NCBI RefSeq assembly: GCF_015686655.1
Contig: NZ_JADPMP010000002.1
Span: forward strand, 310,001 to 374,000
Length of the DNA stretch: 64,000 bases
Direction of reading: 5' to 3'
Source of the DNA: Pontibacter sp. FD36
GTDB taxonomy: Bacteria > Bacteroidota > Bacteroidia > Cytophagales > Hymenobacteraceae
Shown: in pieces, positions 27,582 through 35,856 of the stretch
Layout of the letters: each line of letters starts with the position of its first letter
Numbering within the stretch: position 1 is the stretch's first letter
Translations under genes and position numbers: made by a program
The notes under the pieces: model-generated
Told to the model about the DNA's origin: nothing
The model's database searches: none
Seen by the model: only the letters and a program-made list of their open reading frames with translations

Positions 27582-27929
27582 ATGCCTTATAAAGAAAAAG
27601 AAATCGAAAAGCAGTACTACACCATCGGTGAGGTCGCTGCCATTTTTGACGTTGCCCCTTCGCTGATCCGCTTTTGGGAAACCGAGTTTGACCAACTCAA
27701 ACCCAAGAAAAACAAGAAAGGCAACCGCCAGTATACTGCCAAAGACATTGAAGAATTACGTTCAGTTTACCATCTGGTGAAAGAGCGTGGCTTTACAATA
27801 CAAGGCGCTAAGGAAGTGCTGAAGAATAAATCGGTGCAGATAAAGGACAAGATTGAGATCATTAATTCGCTTGAGAAAGTGCGTTCTTTTCTAGTGGGAA
27901 TCAAGGAACAGCTGAACACCAAAAGCTAA
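27582..27929 (+). CDS. MerR-family transcriptional regulator
   Basis: A 115-residue one-domain regulator. The MerR winged helix-turn-helix spans about residues 10-80 (YYTIGEVAAIFDVAPSLIRF, WETEF, then the wing GNRQYTAKDIEELRSVYHLV). A short dimerisation helix (85-115) follows with no effector-binding domain and no Cys for metal. Short MerR proteins of this type are common in Bacteroidota beside dprA, which follows 18 bp downstream here, and the two are likely co-transcribed. Confidence 0.92.
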   Translation: MPYKEKEIEKQYYTIGEVAAIFDVAPSLIRFWETEFDQLKPKKNKKGNRQYTAKDIEELRSVYHLVKERGFTIQGAKEVLKNKSVQIKDKIEIINSLEKVRSFLVGIKEQLNTKS

Positions 27930-27947
27930 GCCTGCGTACCTTGGTGC

Positions 27948-29069
27948 ATGTCACAGGAAGCTCAATTTGAAGTAGCCCTTTCGTTTTTGCCTTACGTCGG
28001 CGACCAGCTGACGAAGGTACTCGTGAGCTATTGCGGCTCCGCAAAAGCCGTTTTTGACGCGCCTGTGCCGAAGCTGATGAAAGTGCCGGGTGTGGGTGAA
28101 CGTGTAGCGAAAAGCATTCGTGACAATGGTCGCCATGCCTTGCTGGAGGCGGATGAAGTGCTGAAAAAAGCAGCTGACAGGAGTGTTCAGCTTCTCTTCT
28201 ACACATCGCCGCAGTACCCCAACCGGCTCAAGCAACTACCTGACGCACCTCCACTCCTCTACTTCAGAGGCAATACCGACTTAAACCATCGCCGCATCAT
28301 CAGTATTGTAGGTACCCGCAAGCCAACAAGTTATGGGCAGTCGGTAACTGAAAGGATAGTTGAAGAGCTGAAGCCTTACAATGTGATGATCGTTAGTGGT
28401 CTGGCCTACGGCATCGACATTGCCGCGCACAGGGCCGCGTTGCAGGCAGGGTTACCAACGATTGGCGTGATGGCCTCCGGACCTGATACAATCTACCCCG
28501 GGGTACATAAAAAGTATGCGGAGAAGATGCTCGAACAAGGCGGCGTAATTACGGAGAACACATTTGGCACTAAACCTGACGCACCCCGCTTCCCGGCCCG
28601 CAACCGCATCATTGCAGGTATGTCCGACTGTACCATTGTGATCGAAGCGGCTTTCAAAAGCGGCACGTTGATTACCGCCGACATCGCCCACAGTTATGAC
28701 AAGGAGGTAATGGCCGTGCCGGGTAACATTAATTCCCCGATGTCAGAGGGTACGAACTGGCTGATCAAATCACACAAAGCAGCGGTGCTCACCTCCACAC
28801 AAGACCTGATCGAGTTACTCAACTGGGATGTGGAGGATAAACTGGCCTCCAAGCGAGCCGCCGCTATACCTGTCCTCGACCCAGCCGATTTCACACCCGA
28901 GGAAATGCAGGTGCTGCAGGTGTTGATTCAATCCGGCGAAGAGCAAATGGATAATTTAGGATGGAAGTCGCAAGTGCCTGTCAATCAACTGGCCTCGGTC
29001 CTATTATCGCTTGAGTTTAAAGGAATGGTAAAAGCGATGCCAGGAAAACGATTTGCGCTGATACGTTGA
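27948..29069 (+). CDS. dprA: DNA-processing protein DprA (Smf)
   Basis: Loads RecA on incoming single-stranded DNA during natural transformation. The 373-residue protein has an N-terminal helix-hairpin-helix part (about 20-70, KVPGVGERVAKSIRDNG) and the central Rossmann domain (about 100-290). The latter has ISIVGTRKPTSYGQ, the VSGLAYGIDIAAHRAAL signature, GVMASGPDTIYPG and RFPARNRIIAGM. A C-terminal winged-helix-like DprA domain spans about 315-373. It is the only competence-related gene in the window. DprA also occurs in species not known to be transformable. Confidence 0.96.
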   Translation: MSQEAQFEVALSFLPYVGDQLTKVLVSYCGSAKAVFDAPVPKLMKVPGVGERVAKSIRDNGRHALLEADEVLKKAADRSVQLLFYTSPQYPNRLKQLPDAPPLLYFRGNTDLNHRRIISIVGTRKPTSYGQSVTERIVEELKPYNVMIVSGLAYGIDIAAHRAALQAGLPTIGVMASGPDTIYPGVHKKYAEKMLEQGGVITENTFGTKPDAPRFPARNRIIAGMSDCTIVIEAAFKSGTLITADIAHSYDKEVMAVPGNINSPMSEGTNWLIKSHKAAVLTSTQDLIELLNWDVEDKLASKRAAAIPVLDPADFTPEEMQVLQVLIQSGEEQMDNLGWKSQVPVNQLASVLLSLEFKGMVKAMPGKRFALIR

Positions 29070-29095
29070 GTGAGAGAATGAAGCCAATTTTCAAA

Positions 29096-29165
29096 CTGAT
29101 GTCATTCAGCAGGAATCTTGGTTGCCAGTTCCGACGGTCTTTGCAACTTGCCAGCAAGATCTTTA
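29096..29165. repeat. Possible extragenic interspersed repeat
   Basis: The segment between dprA and the aminotransferase contains TGTCATTCAGCAGGAATCTT followed by a TTGCCAG word occurring twice and a small CTTGC-CA-GCAAG hairpin. It looks like the REP-type intergenic elements of Cytophagales (TGTCATTC...GGAATCTT). Only one copy is in this window, so the call rests on resemblance. Confidence 0.3.
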
Positions 29166-29261
29166 CCAGACGACAAAAGGATAGCGTAATTAGATAATTT
29201 ACAAAAACATCATTCGCATAATCACCCAAAGACTCCTAAACTCACTAACATCCAAACTCCC

Positions 29262-30077
29262 TTGCTTCTCTACAACAATCAATTCCTTCCAGTACAAGAC
29301 TTGAAACTCCCCATCCACAACCGGGCTTTCCATTATAATGACAGTTTTTTTGAAACGGTCATGGTCGTGGACGGGAATTTGCGATTTTGGCGGGACCATC
29401 AGGCTCGTATGCGGGAAGCCGCTGAGGCTTTACGACTAGCTATACCTGCTTATTTTTGGAATGGCGAACTTGAGGATAATCTATTGTATCTCGCAAGACA
29501 GCATAACTCTTCTAAGATGGGGCGTTTGAAGTTAAAAGTTTGGCGATCAGGAGGTGGTTTGTATACCCCGCAGACAAATGAGATAGAATGGCTAGCGACG
29601 GCAGAGCCAAAGCAAGCCATACCTGAAGCAGGTTTAATAATCGGTATTTGCCAGGGCGTACGTACCTGCTACTCTTCTCTCTCCCATTTCAAAGGTCCAC
29701 ATGCACCGCTTTATGTGTTGGCAGGTATAGAAAAACAAAACAAGGATTTTGATGATATGCTGCTACTGGATGCGAAGGGGAATGTATCGGAGTTGATATC
29801 TTCTAATATTTTCTGGCTAAAGCAGGGTGAACTTTTCACGCCAGCCCTGGAGACAGGCTGTGTGAACGGAATTCTACGTAGAAACATACTGCGTTGGAGT
29901 CAGCAGCAAGGTATAGCGGTACACCAAGTGATAGCCAAACCGGAAGCGTTGTTACAGGCGGAACTTGTATTCGCGTCGAATGTGACAGGTATACGAGGCA
30001 TCATAAAGCTTGAGAACCATACCTTGCCACTTGATAATGAAAGGCTGCAGGCTCTCAAAGCTGGTCTGCAGGTATAG
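29262..30077 (+). CDS. Class IV aminotransferase, PabC/Ilve-like
   Basis: A 271-residue fold-type IV PLP enzyme. It shows NRAFHYNDSFFETVMVVDG (about 18-36), the LKLKVWRSGGG block around the expected catalytic-lysine strand, and the class IV signature NVSELISSNIFWLKQGELFT, followed by ETGCVNGILRRNIL (about 195-210). It most resembles 4-amino-4-deoxychorismate lyase (folate synthesis) of Bacteroidota; a branched-chain aminotransferase or D-amino-acid transaminase is possible. The start is a TTG. The stop codon lies inside a copy of the AGGTATAG word (30070-30077). Confidence 0.85.
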   Translation: MLLYNNQFLPVQDLKLPIHNRAFHYNDSFFETVMVVDGNLRFWRDHQARMREAAEALRLAIPAYFWNGELEDNLLYLARQHNSSKMGRLKLKVWRSGGGLYTPQTNEIEWLATAEPKQAIPEAGLIIGICQGVRTCYSSLSHFKGPHAPLYVLAGIEKQNKDFDDMLLLDAKGNVSELISSNIFWLKQGELFTPALETGCVNGILRRNILRWSQQQGIAVHQVIAKPEALLQAELVFASNVTGIRGIIKLENHTLPLDNERLQALKAGLQV

Positions 30078-30105
30078 CTCAAAAGCTAAAAGATCATATA
30101 GGTAC

Positions 30106-30141
30106 AGAAAAGGCTGCCCTGGGTATAGAACAGCCTTTTCT
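30106..30141. terminator. Bidirectional terminator
   Basis: An 11-bp perfect stem (30106-30116 with 30131-30141), a 14-nt loop, and A-rich and T-rich arms, between the convergent aminotransferase and SusC-like genes. The loop holds a GGTATAG word. Confidence 0.8.
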
Positions 30142-30146
30142 ATAAC

Positions 30147-32789
30147 TCAAATACTCAGATTTAAACCCAGAGAGAATGTACGGGGCTGAGGATAGTTTCC
30201 TCTGTCAATTCCGTTGGGAACTTCTGGATCCTGGCCACTGTACCTGGTTAAAACAAAAGCGTTTTGTACCGTGGCATTAACTTTCATGTCAACCTTGCTG
30301 CCTAGCAGTTTTCCGACATTGTAGCCCAGTTGAAGATACTCCAGGCGGAGAAAGGAGGCGTTCTCGAGGAAATGACTCGATTCTGAGTGGGAACCAATAA
30401 AGCCGTTTTCCAGATAGCTTCGGGCGGCGTTCGACAAGTAGTTATATGTATCGTTTGCATACAGCCAGCTACGCTGGGCATCAGCTTGATTGAATACCTC
30501 ATGCCCAGCCGCACCACGCAAAAGGAAAGACATTTCCCAATTCCCATAGCCGCCATTGGAACTGAAGCCGAAATAGGTGTTGGGTTGGTTTGTGCCCATT
30601 ATTTTTCTTTCGGCATAGCCATATTCGTTTTTTTCATACCCGCCCTGAATCGGTTTACCATTCTCTTCATACAAATGATTGAAAAGATTGAACACCTGTA
30701 CGGGTTCATCTACGGCTAACCCAAGTCTATAATCATTGTCGGAGAAAGTGTACACCTTTAAATCGCCCATTCTGGTGAGCCGGTTCCTAAGAAAGGTGGC
30801 ATGCACACCTACTTGTAAGTGGGCAGCTTCCTGCTGAATAAGGGTGTATTGGAGTGAAGACTCCATGCCTGTAACATTCAGACCACCCTGGCTCAGGTAT
30901 CGGAGTGTAGTGCCGCTTCCAGAGGTCATTCTATTGTAGATAAGAAGGTCGCTTGACTTGTTTTGAAAGAAACTGATATTTCCCATGAACCTGTTTTGTA
31001 GCAGGCCGAACTCGAGCCCCAAGTTCTTCTGAAGTGTTTTTTCAGTTACAATCCTGGGTTGAGGACCAGTAAAGCCATATTCCAATATCCTGCCCTGCAC
31101 TGGTGTCCATAGCAGTGTTCTGAATCTGTTTGGTTCATCCAGCCTGCTGAATCTACCCACGTCCGCCTTGAGTTTCAGGTGGGAAACGATATCCGAGTTA
31201 GCCATAAACGACTCTCTACCAACATCCCAGCCTATACCCATTGTCTTTGACTGATGCCTGAACTCATCCGCATTGTAGTTCAAGTCTGACAGGCTTCGGA
31301 AAGAGGCCTTGAAGGTATAGCGGTCGAGCAAGGTATAGCCGAGACTGCCATAATAGCTGAAGTTTTTCTCCTTGGACCGGAAGTTCCTACTCCTAGAATA
31401 AAGTATTTCACCTTGTTTTCCTTCTGTAGACCCAGATTTAATCTCTCGTTCGGTCTTTAACGCCCCAAACGTCAGGTCGAATTTGCCGCGCAAGGACGGT
31501 ATAGCCTGATTCATGGAAACAAAACCCTCTGAGTGCGCAATGTTGGAAGTCAAACGGTGCGTAATTAAATTAATCGGGCTCCACTGGCGCGATGCCATCC
31601 CAAATGGCCAGCTGCTACTGTAATCGCTATCGGATTTGAGGTAAGCATACCTGTAGTTGACCGTAAGGGAGGGCAGAAAGTGAAGCTGATATTGCACATG
31701 AGCCTGTCCGGAGAGCATTTTAACCGTCTCTCGGTTCTCCTTCTGCTCCAGCAGGCTCATCGGGTTTACCTGTTCAATCAAAGCATACCCATCCGGATGC
31801 ATGTGGGTAAAATATCCTCCGTATTCATTATCGGCATACACAGGCTGAGTCGGATCAAAAGCCAAGGCGGCAGGTATAGCCCGTTCGTCTGCCAGCCCCA
31901 ATTCCTGTCGGGTGTTATGCAGAGATAGATTGAAAGTCAGGTGTTTCTGAAACAGACTGGGCTGTAGGTTGACGGCCAAGGTGTTGCGCTTATACCTGGT
32001 AGTTTCCAGTATTCCGTTTTGCTTCAACTGCCCAACAGACACCCGGTACGGCACTGGTCCCATTGCACCACTGAGACTTAGATTATTATTCAATCCGAAA
32101 CCCGTACGATAGATCTCATCCTGCCAGTCTGTGTCGTGTTCACCCAACAACCTTTGCTGGTTAGGATATCGCTCGCGTATAAGGTTTCTGAATTCCTCCG
32201 CAGAAAATATATCGGCCTTTTTTCGCAGACTTGAAGCTGCGCCTGTCACATTGTATCGCAGCCGTATTTTATCATCCGCGTTTCCTGTTTTCGTCGTGAT
32301 CATCAGAACCCCATTTGCGGCGGCCCCACCATAAAGGGCTGTAGCAGAAGCATCTGTCAGCAGCGAAACAGAGGCAATATCATCGGCACTCAGCCAATTC
32401 AGGTTACTAGCATGTAGGGAATGACTGAAAAGATCGATCAGAACGCCATCAATTACTACCAACGGGCTGTTGTTTCCAAATAAAGAAGTACCAGACCGAA
32501 GCACCATCTCTGCTCCTGTACCGGGCGCCCCTCCGGCGGGCACTACCCGCAAGCCTGCAAACCTGCCGATGATCGCCTGTTCCACAGAGGTGACAAATCC
32601 TTTATTGAAATCGGATGCGCTTAATTCGTAAGGCTTGTAGGTCGTTTGTAAAGTATCAGCTGCAGCCGAGGTAGAGTCGGCAACCGGATGGCTCTGACCT
32701 AAGCCAGTAGAAGCGGTTGTGATGAACAAGCCGAGAGCGACAGAGCTATACCTTAAGAAGCTAAATGATTTGGGTAAAATTTGTTTCAA
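30147..32789 (-). CDS. SusC/RagA-like TonB-linked outer-membrane protein, without SusD partner
   Basis: An outer-membrane transporter of about 880 residues. From a TTG at 32789 it has a signal peptide (MKQILPKSFSFLRYSS, ending STGLGQ). A short linker leads straight into the plug domain (about 75-190: SASDFNKGFVTSVEQAIIGR; GTSLFGNNSPLVVIDGV; SLLTDASATALYGGAAANGV, the SusC signature). The barrel then ends in FSLGLNLSI. The usual carboxypeptidase-like N-domain is missing, making it shorter than typical SusC. The frame is open to an ATG at 32876, which would put 29 residues before the signal. No susD lies on either side. The substrate is unknown. Confidence 0.9.
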   Translation of the reverse strand: MKQILPKSFSFLRYSSVALGLFITTASTGLGQSHPVADSTSAAADTLQTTYKPYELSASDFNKGFVTSVEQAIIGRFAGLRVVPAGGAPGTGAEMVLRSGTSLFGNNSPLVVIDGVLIDLFSHSLHASNLNWLSADDIASVSLLTDASATALYGGAAANGVLMITTKTGNADDKIRLRYNVTGAASSLRKKADIFSAEEFRNLIRERYPNQQRLLGEHDTDWQDEIYRTGFGLNNNLSLSGAMGPVPYRVSVGQLKQNGILETTRYKRNTLAVNLQPSLFQKHLTFNLSLHNTRQELGLADERAIPAALAFDPTQPVYADNEYGGYFTHMHPDGYALIEQVNPMSLLEQKENRETVKMLSGQAHVQYQLHFLPSLTVNYRYAYLKSDSDYSSSWPFGMASRQWSPINLITHRLTSNIAHSEGFVSMNQAIPSLRGKFDLTFGALKTEREIKSGSTEGKQGEILYSRSRNFRSKEKNFSYYGSLGYTLLDRYTFKASFRSLSDLNYNADEFRHQSKTMGIGWDVGRESFMANSDIVSHLKLKADVGRFSRLDEPNRFRTLLWTPVQGRILEYGFTGPQPRIVTEKTLQKNLGLEFGLLQNRFMGNISFFQNKSSDLLIYNRMTSGSGTTLRYLSQGGLNVTGMESSLQYTLIQQEAAHLQVGVHATFLRNRLTRMGDLKVYTFSDNDYRLGLAVDEPVQVFNLFNHLYEENGKPIQGGYEKNEYGYAERKIMGTNQPNTYFGFSSNGGYGNWEMSFLLRGAAGHEVFNQADAQRSWLYANDTYNYLSNAARSYLENGFIGSHSESSHFLENASFLRLEYLQLGYNVGKLLGSKVDMKVNATVQNAFVLTRYSGQDPEVPNGIDRGNYPQPRTFSLGLNLSI

Positions 32790-32914
32790 ATTGCGGATAT
32801 GGTTGTTGTAAGAAAGGACTAAATATAGTAGTATCTTTAGTATGATGCAGCAAATCATGTAGCTATTCGTACGCATATTGCACGATGAATAGTAAAACTC
32901 TATAGGACCTCTAA

Positions 32915-33982
32915 ATGATGAATAAAACTATCAATATCGGACTACTAGGCTTTGGGATGGCCGGTCGCGTATTTCATGCGCCCATTATATCGGTTGTAGA
33001 AGGCATAAAGCTTAGGAAAATTAAGGCAAACCGCCCCGAAAGTGTTGCTTTGGCCAATAGTATATACCCTGATGCTGAAGTTGTACCCGAAACAGGTAGT
33101 GTCCTGGAGGATGAAGCTATTGATCTGGTGATCGTCGCTACCACCAACGAAACACATTACAGCTTGGCCAAAGCTGCCTTACAAGCCGGAAAACATGTGA
33201 TTGTCGAAAAACCCTTTACGGTTACATCGGAGGAGGCGAACGAGCTGATTGAGCTGGCACAACAAAAAGGAAAATTGCTGACCGTTTATCAGAATCGCCG
33301 CTGGGACAGTGATTTCAAAACAGTAAAAAAACTAATTGATGGTCAGTTGCTGGGACGGCTGGTGGAGTACGAAGCACACTTTGATCGCTTCCGACCTATA
33401 CCTGCTTCCGAGACCTGGAAAGAAGAAGAGAAACCGGGTACAGGTATTTTGTATGACCTTGGATCACACCTGATTGATCAGACTCTGGTGCTGTTTGGTT
33501 CGCCTGAAACACTCTACGCCGACCTGCGGACTCAACGCAGTGGCGGGCAAATAATTGACAGCTTTGACCTGACGCTCTATTATGCCAATGGCTTGAAAGC
33601 TATACTTAAAGCAGGCATGTTGGTAAAGCAGCCAGGGCCTCGTTTTATCCTTTCGGGTGACAAAGGTTCTTTTGTGAAGTATGGCCTCGATGTGCAGGAA
33701 GCAGCATTAAAGGCGGGGCTCTCTCCTACAGGTACAGACTGGGGAGCTGAACCAGAAGAGATCTGGGGAAGACTGGACACCGAACTCAAAGGACAGCATC
33801 TGGTCGGGAAAATCCAGAGTGAACAGGGTGACTACCGCGGCTATTATGAAAATGTACGAGATGCCATTCTGGGTATAACTGAACTGGAGGTGAAGCCTGA
33901 GCAGGCGCTGAATACCATCCGGGTGATTGAACTGGCCATTCAAAGCAGCTCCGAAAAGCGTGTGCTCCCCTTCAAGCAATAG
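32915..33982 (+). CDS. Gfo/Idh/MocA-family NAD(P)-dependent oxidoreductase
   Basis: A 355-residue dehydrogenase. The Rossmann N-domain (1-125) has GLLGFGMAGRVFHAPII, the VATTNETHY strand, and the EKPF motif with its catalytic Lys near residue 94. The C-terminal substrate domain (126-340) follows (VYQNRRWDSDFKTVKK; ILYDLGSHLIDQTLVLFG). The RVFHAP variant marks the YdgJ/scyllo-inositol-dehydrogenase-like subgroup. The substrate is probably a sugar or polyol derivative. It is divergent from the SusC-like gene with about 125 bp between starts. Confidence 0.93.
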   Translation: MMNKTINIGLLGFGMAGRVFHAPIISVVEGIKLRKIKANRPESVALANSIYPDAEVVPETGSVLEDEAIDLVIVATTNETHYSLAKAALQAGKHVIVEKPFTVTSEEANELIELAQQKGKLLTVYQNRRWDSDFKTVKKLIDGQLLGRLVEYEAHFDRFRPIPASETWKEEEKPGTGILYDLGSHLIDQTLVLFGSPETLYADLRTQRSGGQIIDSFDLTLYYANGLKAILKAGMLVKQPGPRFILSGDKGSFVKYGLDVQEAALKAGLSPTGTDWGAEPEEIWGRLDTELKGQHLVGKIQSEQGDYRGYYENVRDAILGITELEVKPEQALNTIRVIELAIQSSSEKRVLPFKQ

Positions 33983-34033
33983 CTTATCTTAAGCAATCAG
34001 GTATAGCATATGAACCTTTACCACTTTCTGTAG

Positions 34034-34041
34034 TATATTTG
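34034..34041 (+). promoter_or_regulatory. -7 box of the SDR gene
   Basis: TATATTTG fits TAnnTTTG exactly and lies 26 bases before the ATG at 34068. TTTA at 34017-34020 is at a short distance for a -33 element, so only the -7 box is convincing. Confidence 0.45.
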
Positions 34042-34067
34042 TAGCTACAAACATTAAGGCTTACAAC

Positions 34068-34784
34068 ATGGAATCATTAAAAGGAAAAAGCGCCCTGATC
34101 ACGGGTGCTGGTAAAGGCATGGGGCGGGCTATAGCGATTGCGCTGGCCCAGGAAGGTGTAAACGTGGGCTTGCTGGCGCGCACTACTTCTCAATTAGAAG
34201 AAGTGGCAGCAGAAGTGACGAAGCTAGGTGTAAAAGCTTCCGTTGCTACTGCCGACGTGACCGACATAAACTCAGTAAACGAAGCGGTAAAGGCGATTGG
34301 TACTGAACTTGGTCCGATTGATATCCTGATCAATAATGCGGGTACGGCTAAGTTTGGCAAGTTCCTGGAGTTGGATCCTGCTGACTGGGAGAACATTATT
34401 CGGGTGAACCTGATGGGGGTTTACTACGTGACACGTGCCGTGCTACCAGAAATGATTGAGCGCCAGACAGGCGATATCATCAACATTTCTTCAACGGCTG
34501 GCCAGCGTGGGGCCCCGGTAACGAGTGCCTATAGTGCCTCAAAATTTGCCGTAATCGGTCTGTCGGAGTCGTTGATGCAGGAAGTACGCAAGCACAATAT
34601 CCGGGTGAGTACGCTCACGCCAAGTACAGTGGCAACAGAGTTGGCTATCGAACTGAAGCTGACTGACGGTAATCCGGAGCGCGTGATGCAGCCGGAGGAT
34701 TTTGCCGAACTGATCGTGGCGCAGCTGAAACTAAATCGCCGCGTTTTCATCAAAGAGGCCGGCATCTGGTCAACCAATCCATAA
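34068..34784 (+). CDS. Short-chain dehydrogenase/reductase (FabG-like)
   Basis: A 238-residue classical SDR. It has the cofactor motif [12 protein letters not shown] (about 12-23), the DVTD and NNAG motifs (about 65 and 89), a catalytic Ser in STAG (about 140), and the YSASK pair of Tyr and Lys (about 154-158). [10 protein letters not shown] matches the substrate loop of 3-ketoacyl reductases. The residues after the GxxxGxG suggest NADPH. The substrate is unknown; being alone, it is not part of a fatty-acid cluster. Confidence 0.93.
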   Translation: MESLKGKSALITGAGKGMGRAIAIALAQEGVNVGLLARTTSQLEEVAAEVTKLGVKASVATADVTDINSVNEAVKAIGTELGPIDILINNAGTAKFGKFLELDPADWENIIRVNLMGVYYVTRAVLPEMIERQTGDIINISSTAGQRGAPVTSAYSASKFAVIGLSESLMQEVRKHNIRVSTLTPSTVATELAIELKLTDGNPERVMQPEDFAELIVAQLKLNRRVFIKEAGIWSTNP

Positions 34785-34824
34785 AACAAAAGGCCCGAAG
34801 TTAAGCTTCGGGCCTTTTGTTTTA
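34782..34824. terminator. Bidirectional terminator
   Basis: A perfect 19-bp stem (34782-34800 with 34806-34824) with a 5-nt loop, between the convergent SDR and thyA genes. It begins inside the SDR stop codon. Confidence 0.92.
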
Positions 34825-34844
34825 TATCACTACATGTTAAGCTA

Positions 34845-35639
34845 TTATACCGCCACAGGTGCCTTTATGCCTGGGTGCGACACATAGTTCTCCAGCTTGA
34901 AGTCCTCGAACTTAAAGTCGAAGATATTCTTCACATTCGGGTTCAGGCGCATGGTCGGCAGTGCGTGTGGCTCACGGGTGAGTTGCAACTGAGCCTGCTC
35001 CAGGTGGTTCAGGTATAGGTGCGTGTCGCCGCCTGTCCAGATGAACTCGCCCGGCTCCAGCCCTGTCACCTGCGCCATCATCAGCACCAGCAAGGCGTAA
35101 GAGGCAATGTTGAATGGCACGCCCAGGAAAACATCTGCAGAGCGCTGGTACAATTGGCAGCTCAGTTTTCCTTCTGCTACATAAAACTGGTAAAAAGCGT
35201 GGCAAGGCGGCAGTTTCATGTTCTCAATCTCCGCCACGTTCCAGGCGCTTACGATGATGCGACGGGAATCCGGATTGTTTTTTAACTGATTAACCACCTG
35301 CGTGATCTGATCAATATGGCGGCCGTCCGGTGTGGGCCAGCTGCGCCACTGCGATCCGTATACCGGGCCCAGGTCACCGTTTGCGTCCGCCCATTCATCC
35401 CAGATTGTGACCCCGTTCTCCTTTAAGTAGGAAATATTGGTATCCCCTTTCAGGAACCACAGCAACTCGTGGATGATCGACTTGAGGTGCACCTTTTTGG
35501 TTGTTACCAGCGGAAAGCCCTCCGCCAGATCAAAACGCATCTGGTAACCGAACACACTCAGCGTACCGGTGCCGGTACGGTCTTCTTTCTTTACCCCCTT
35601 GTCGAGGATGTGCTGTATCAGGTCCAGGTACTGTTTCAT
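34845..35639 (-). CDS. thyA: Thymidylate synthase
   Basis: Methylates dUMP to dTMP with methylene-tetrahydrofolate. The 264-residue protein has the classic length. Its catalytic Cys is at 146 in [12 protein letters not shown], with RRIIVSAWN before it and [20 protein letters not shown] and HLYLNH (nucleotide binding) after. It ends in the conserved C-terminal KAPVAV. It stands alone; folA is not downstream within this window. Confidence 0.98.
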   Translation of the reverse strand: MKQYLDLIQHILDKGVKKEDRTGTGTLSVFGYQMRFDLAEGFPLVTTKKVHLKSIIHELLWFLKGDTNISYLKENGVTIWDEWADANGDLGPVYGSQWRSWPTPDGRHIDQITQVVNQLKNNPDSRRIIVSAWNVAEIENMKLPPCHAFYQFYVAEGKLSCQLYQRSADVFLGVPFNIASYALLVLMMAQVTGLEPGEFIWTGGDTHLYLNHLEQAQLQLTREPHALPTMRLNPNVKNIFDFKFEDFKLENYVSHPGIKAPVAV

Positions 35640-35856
35640 AAGGTATAGCGCTGTTTTGTGGTTCCGAACCCTAAATATAGCGCAAAAATAATCCGCCAGA
35701 AAACCTGTCGGCTGTTTTATAAAAACATTTGCCCAATGCCAGTCACCTTCCTTTTTTATATCAAAATCCTTTTAATACTTCACTATATTGCTCCATCTTT
35801 CAACCCAAGAAGGTTGATACTCGAATAAGAAAGACCGCTGGGCAAATTAAAATCGA

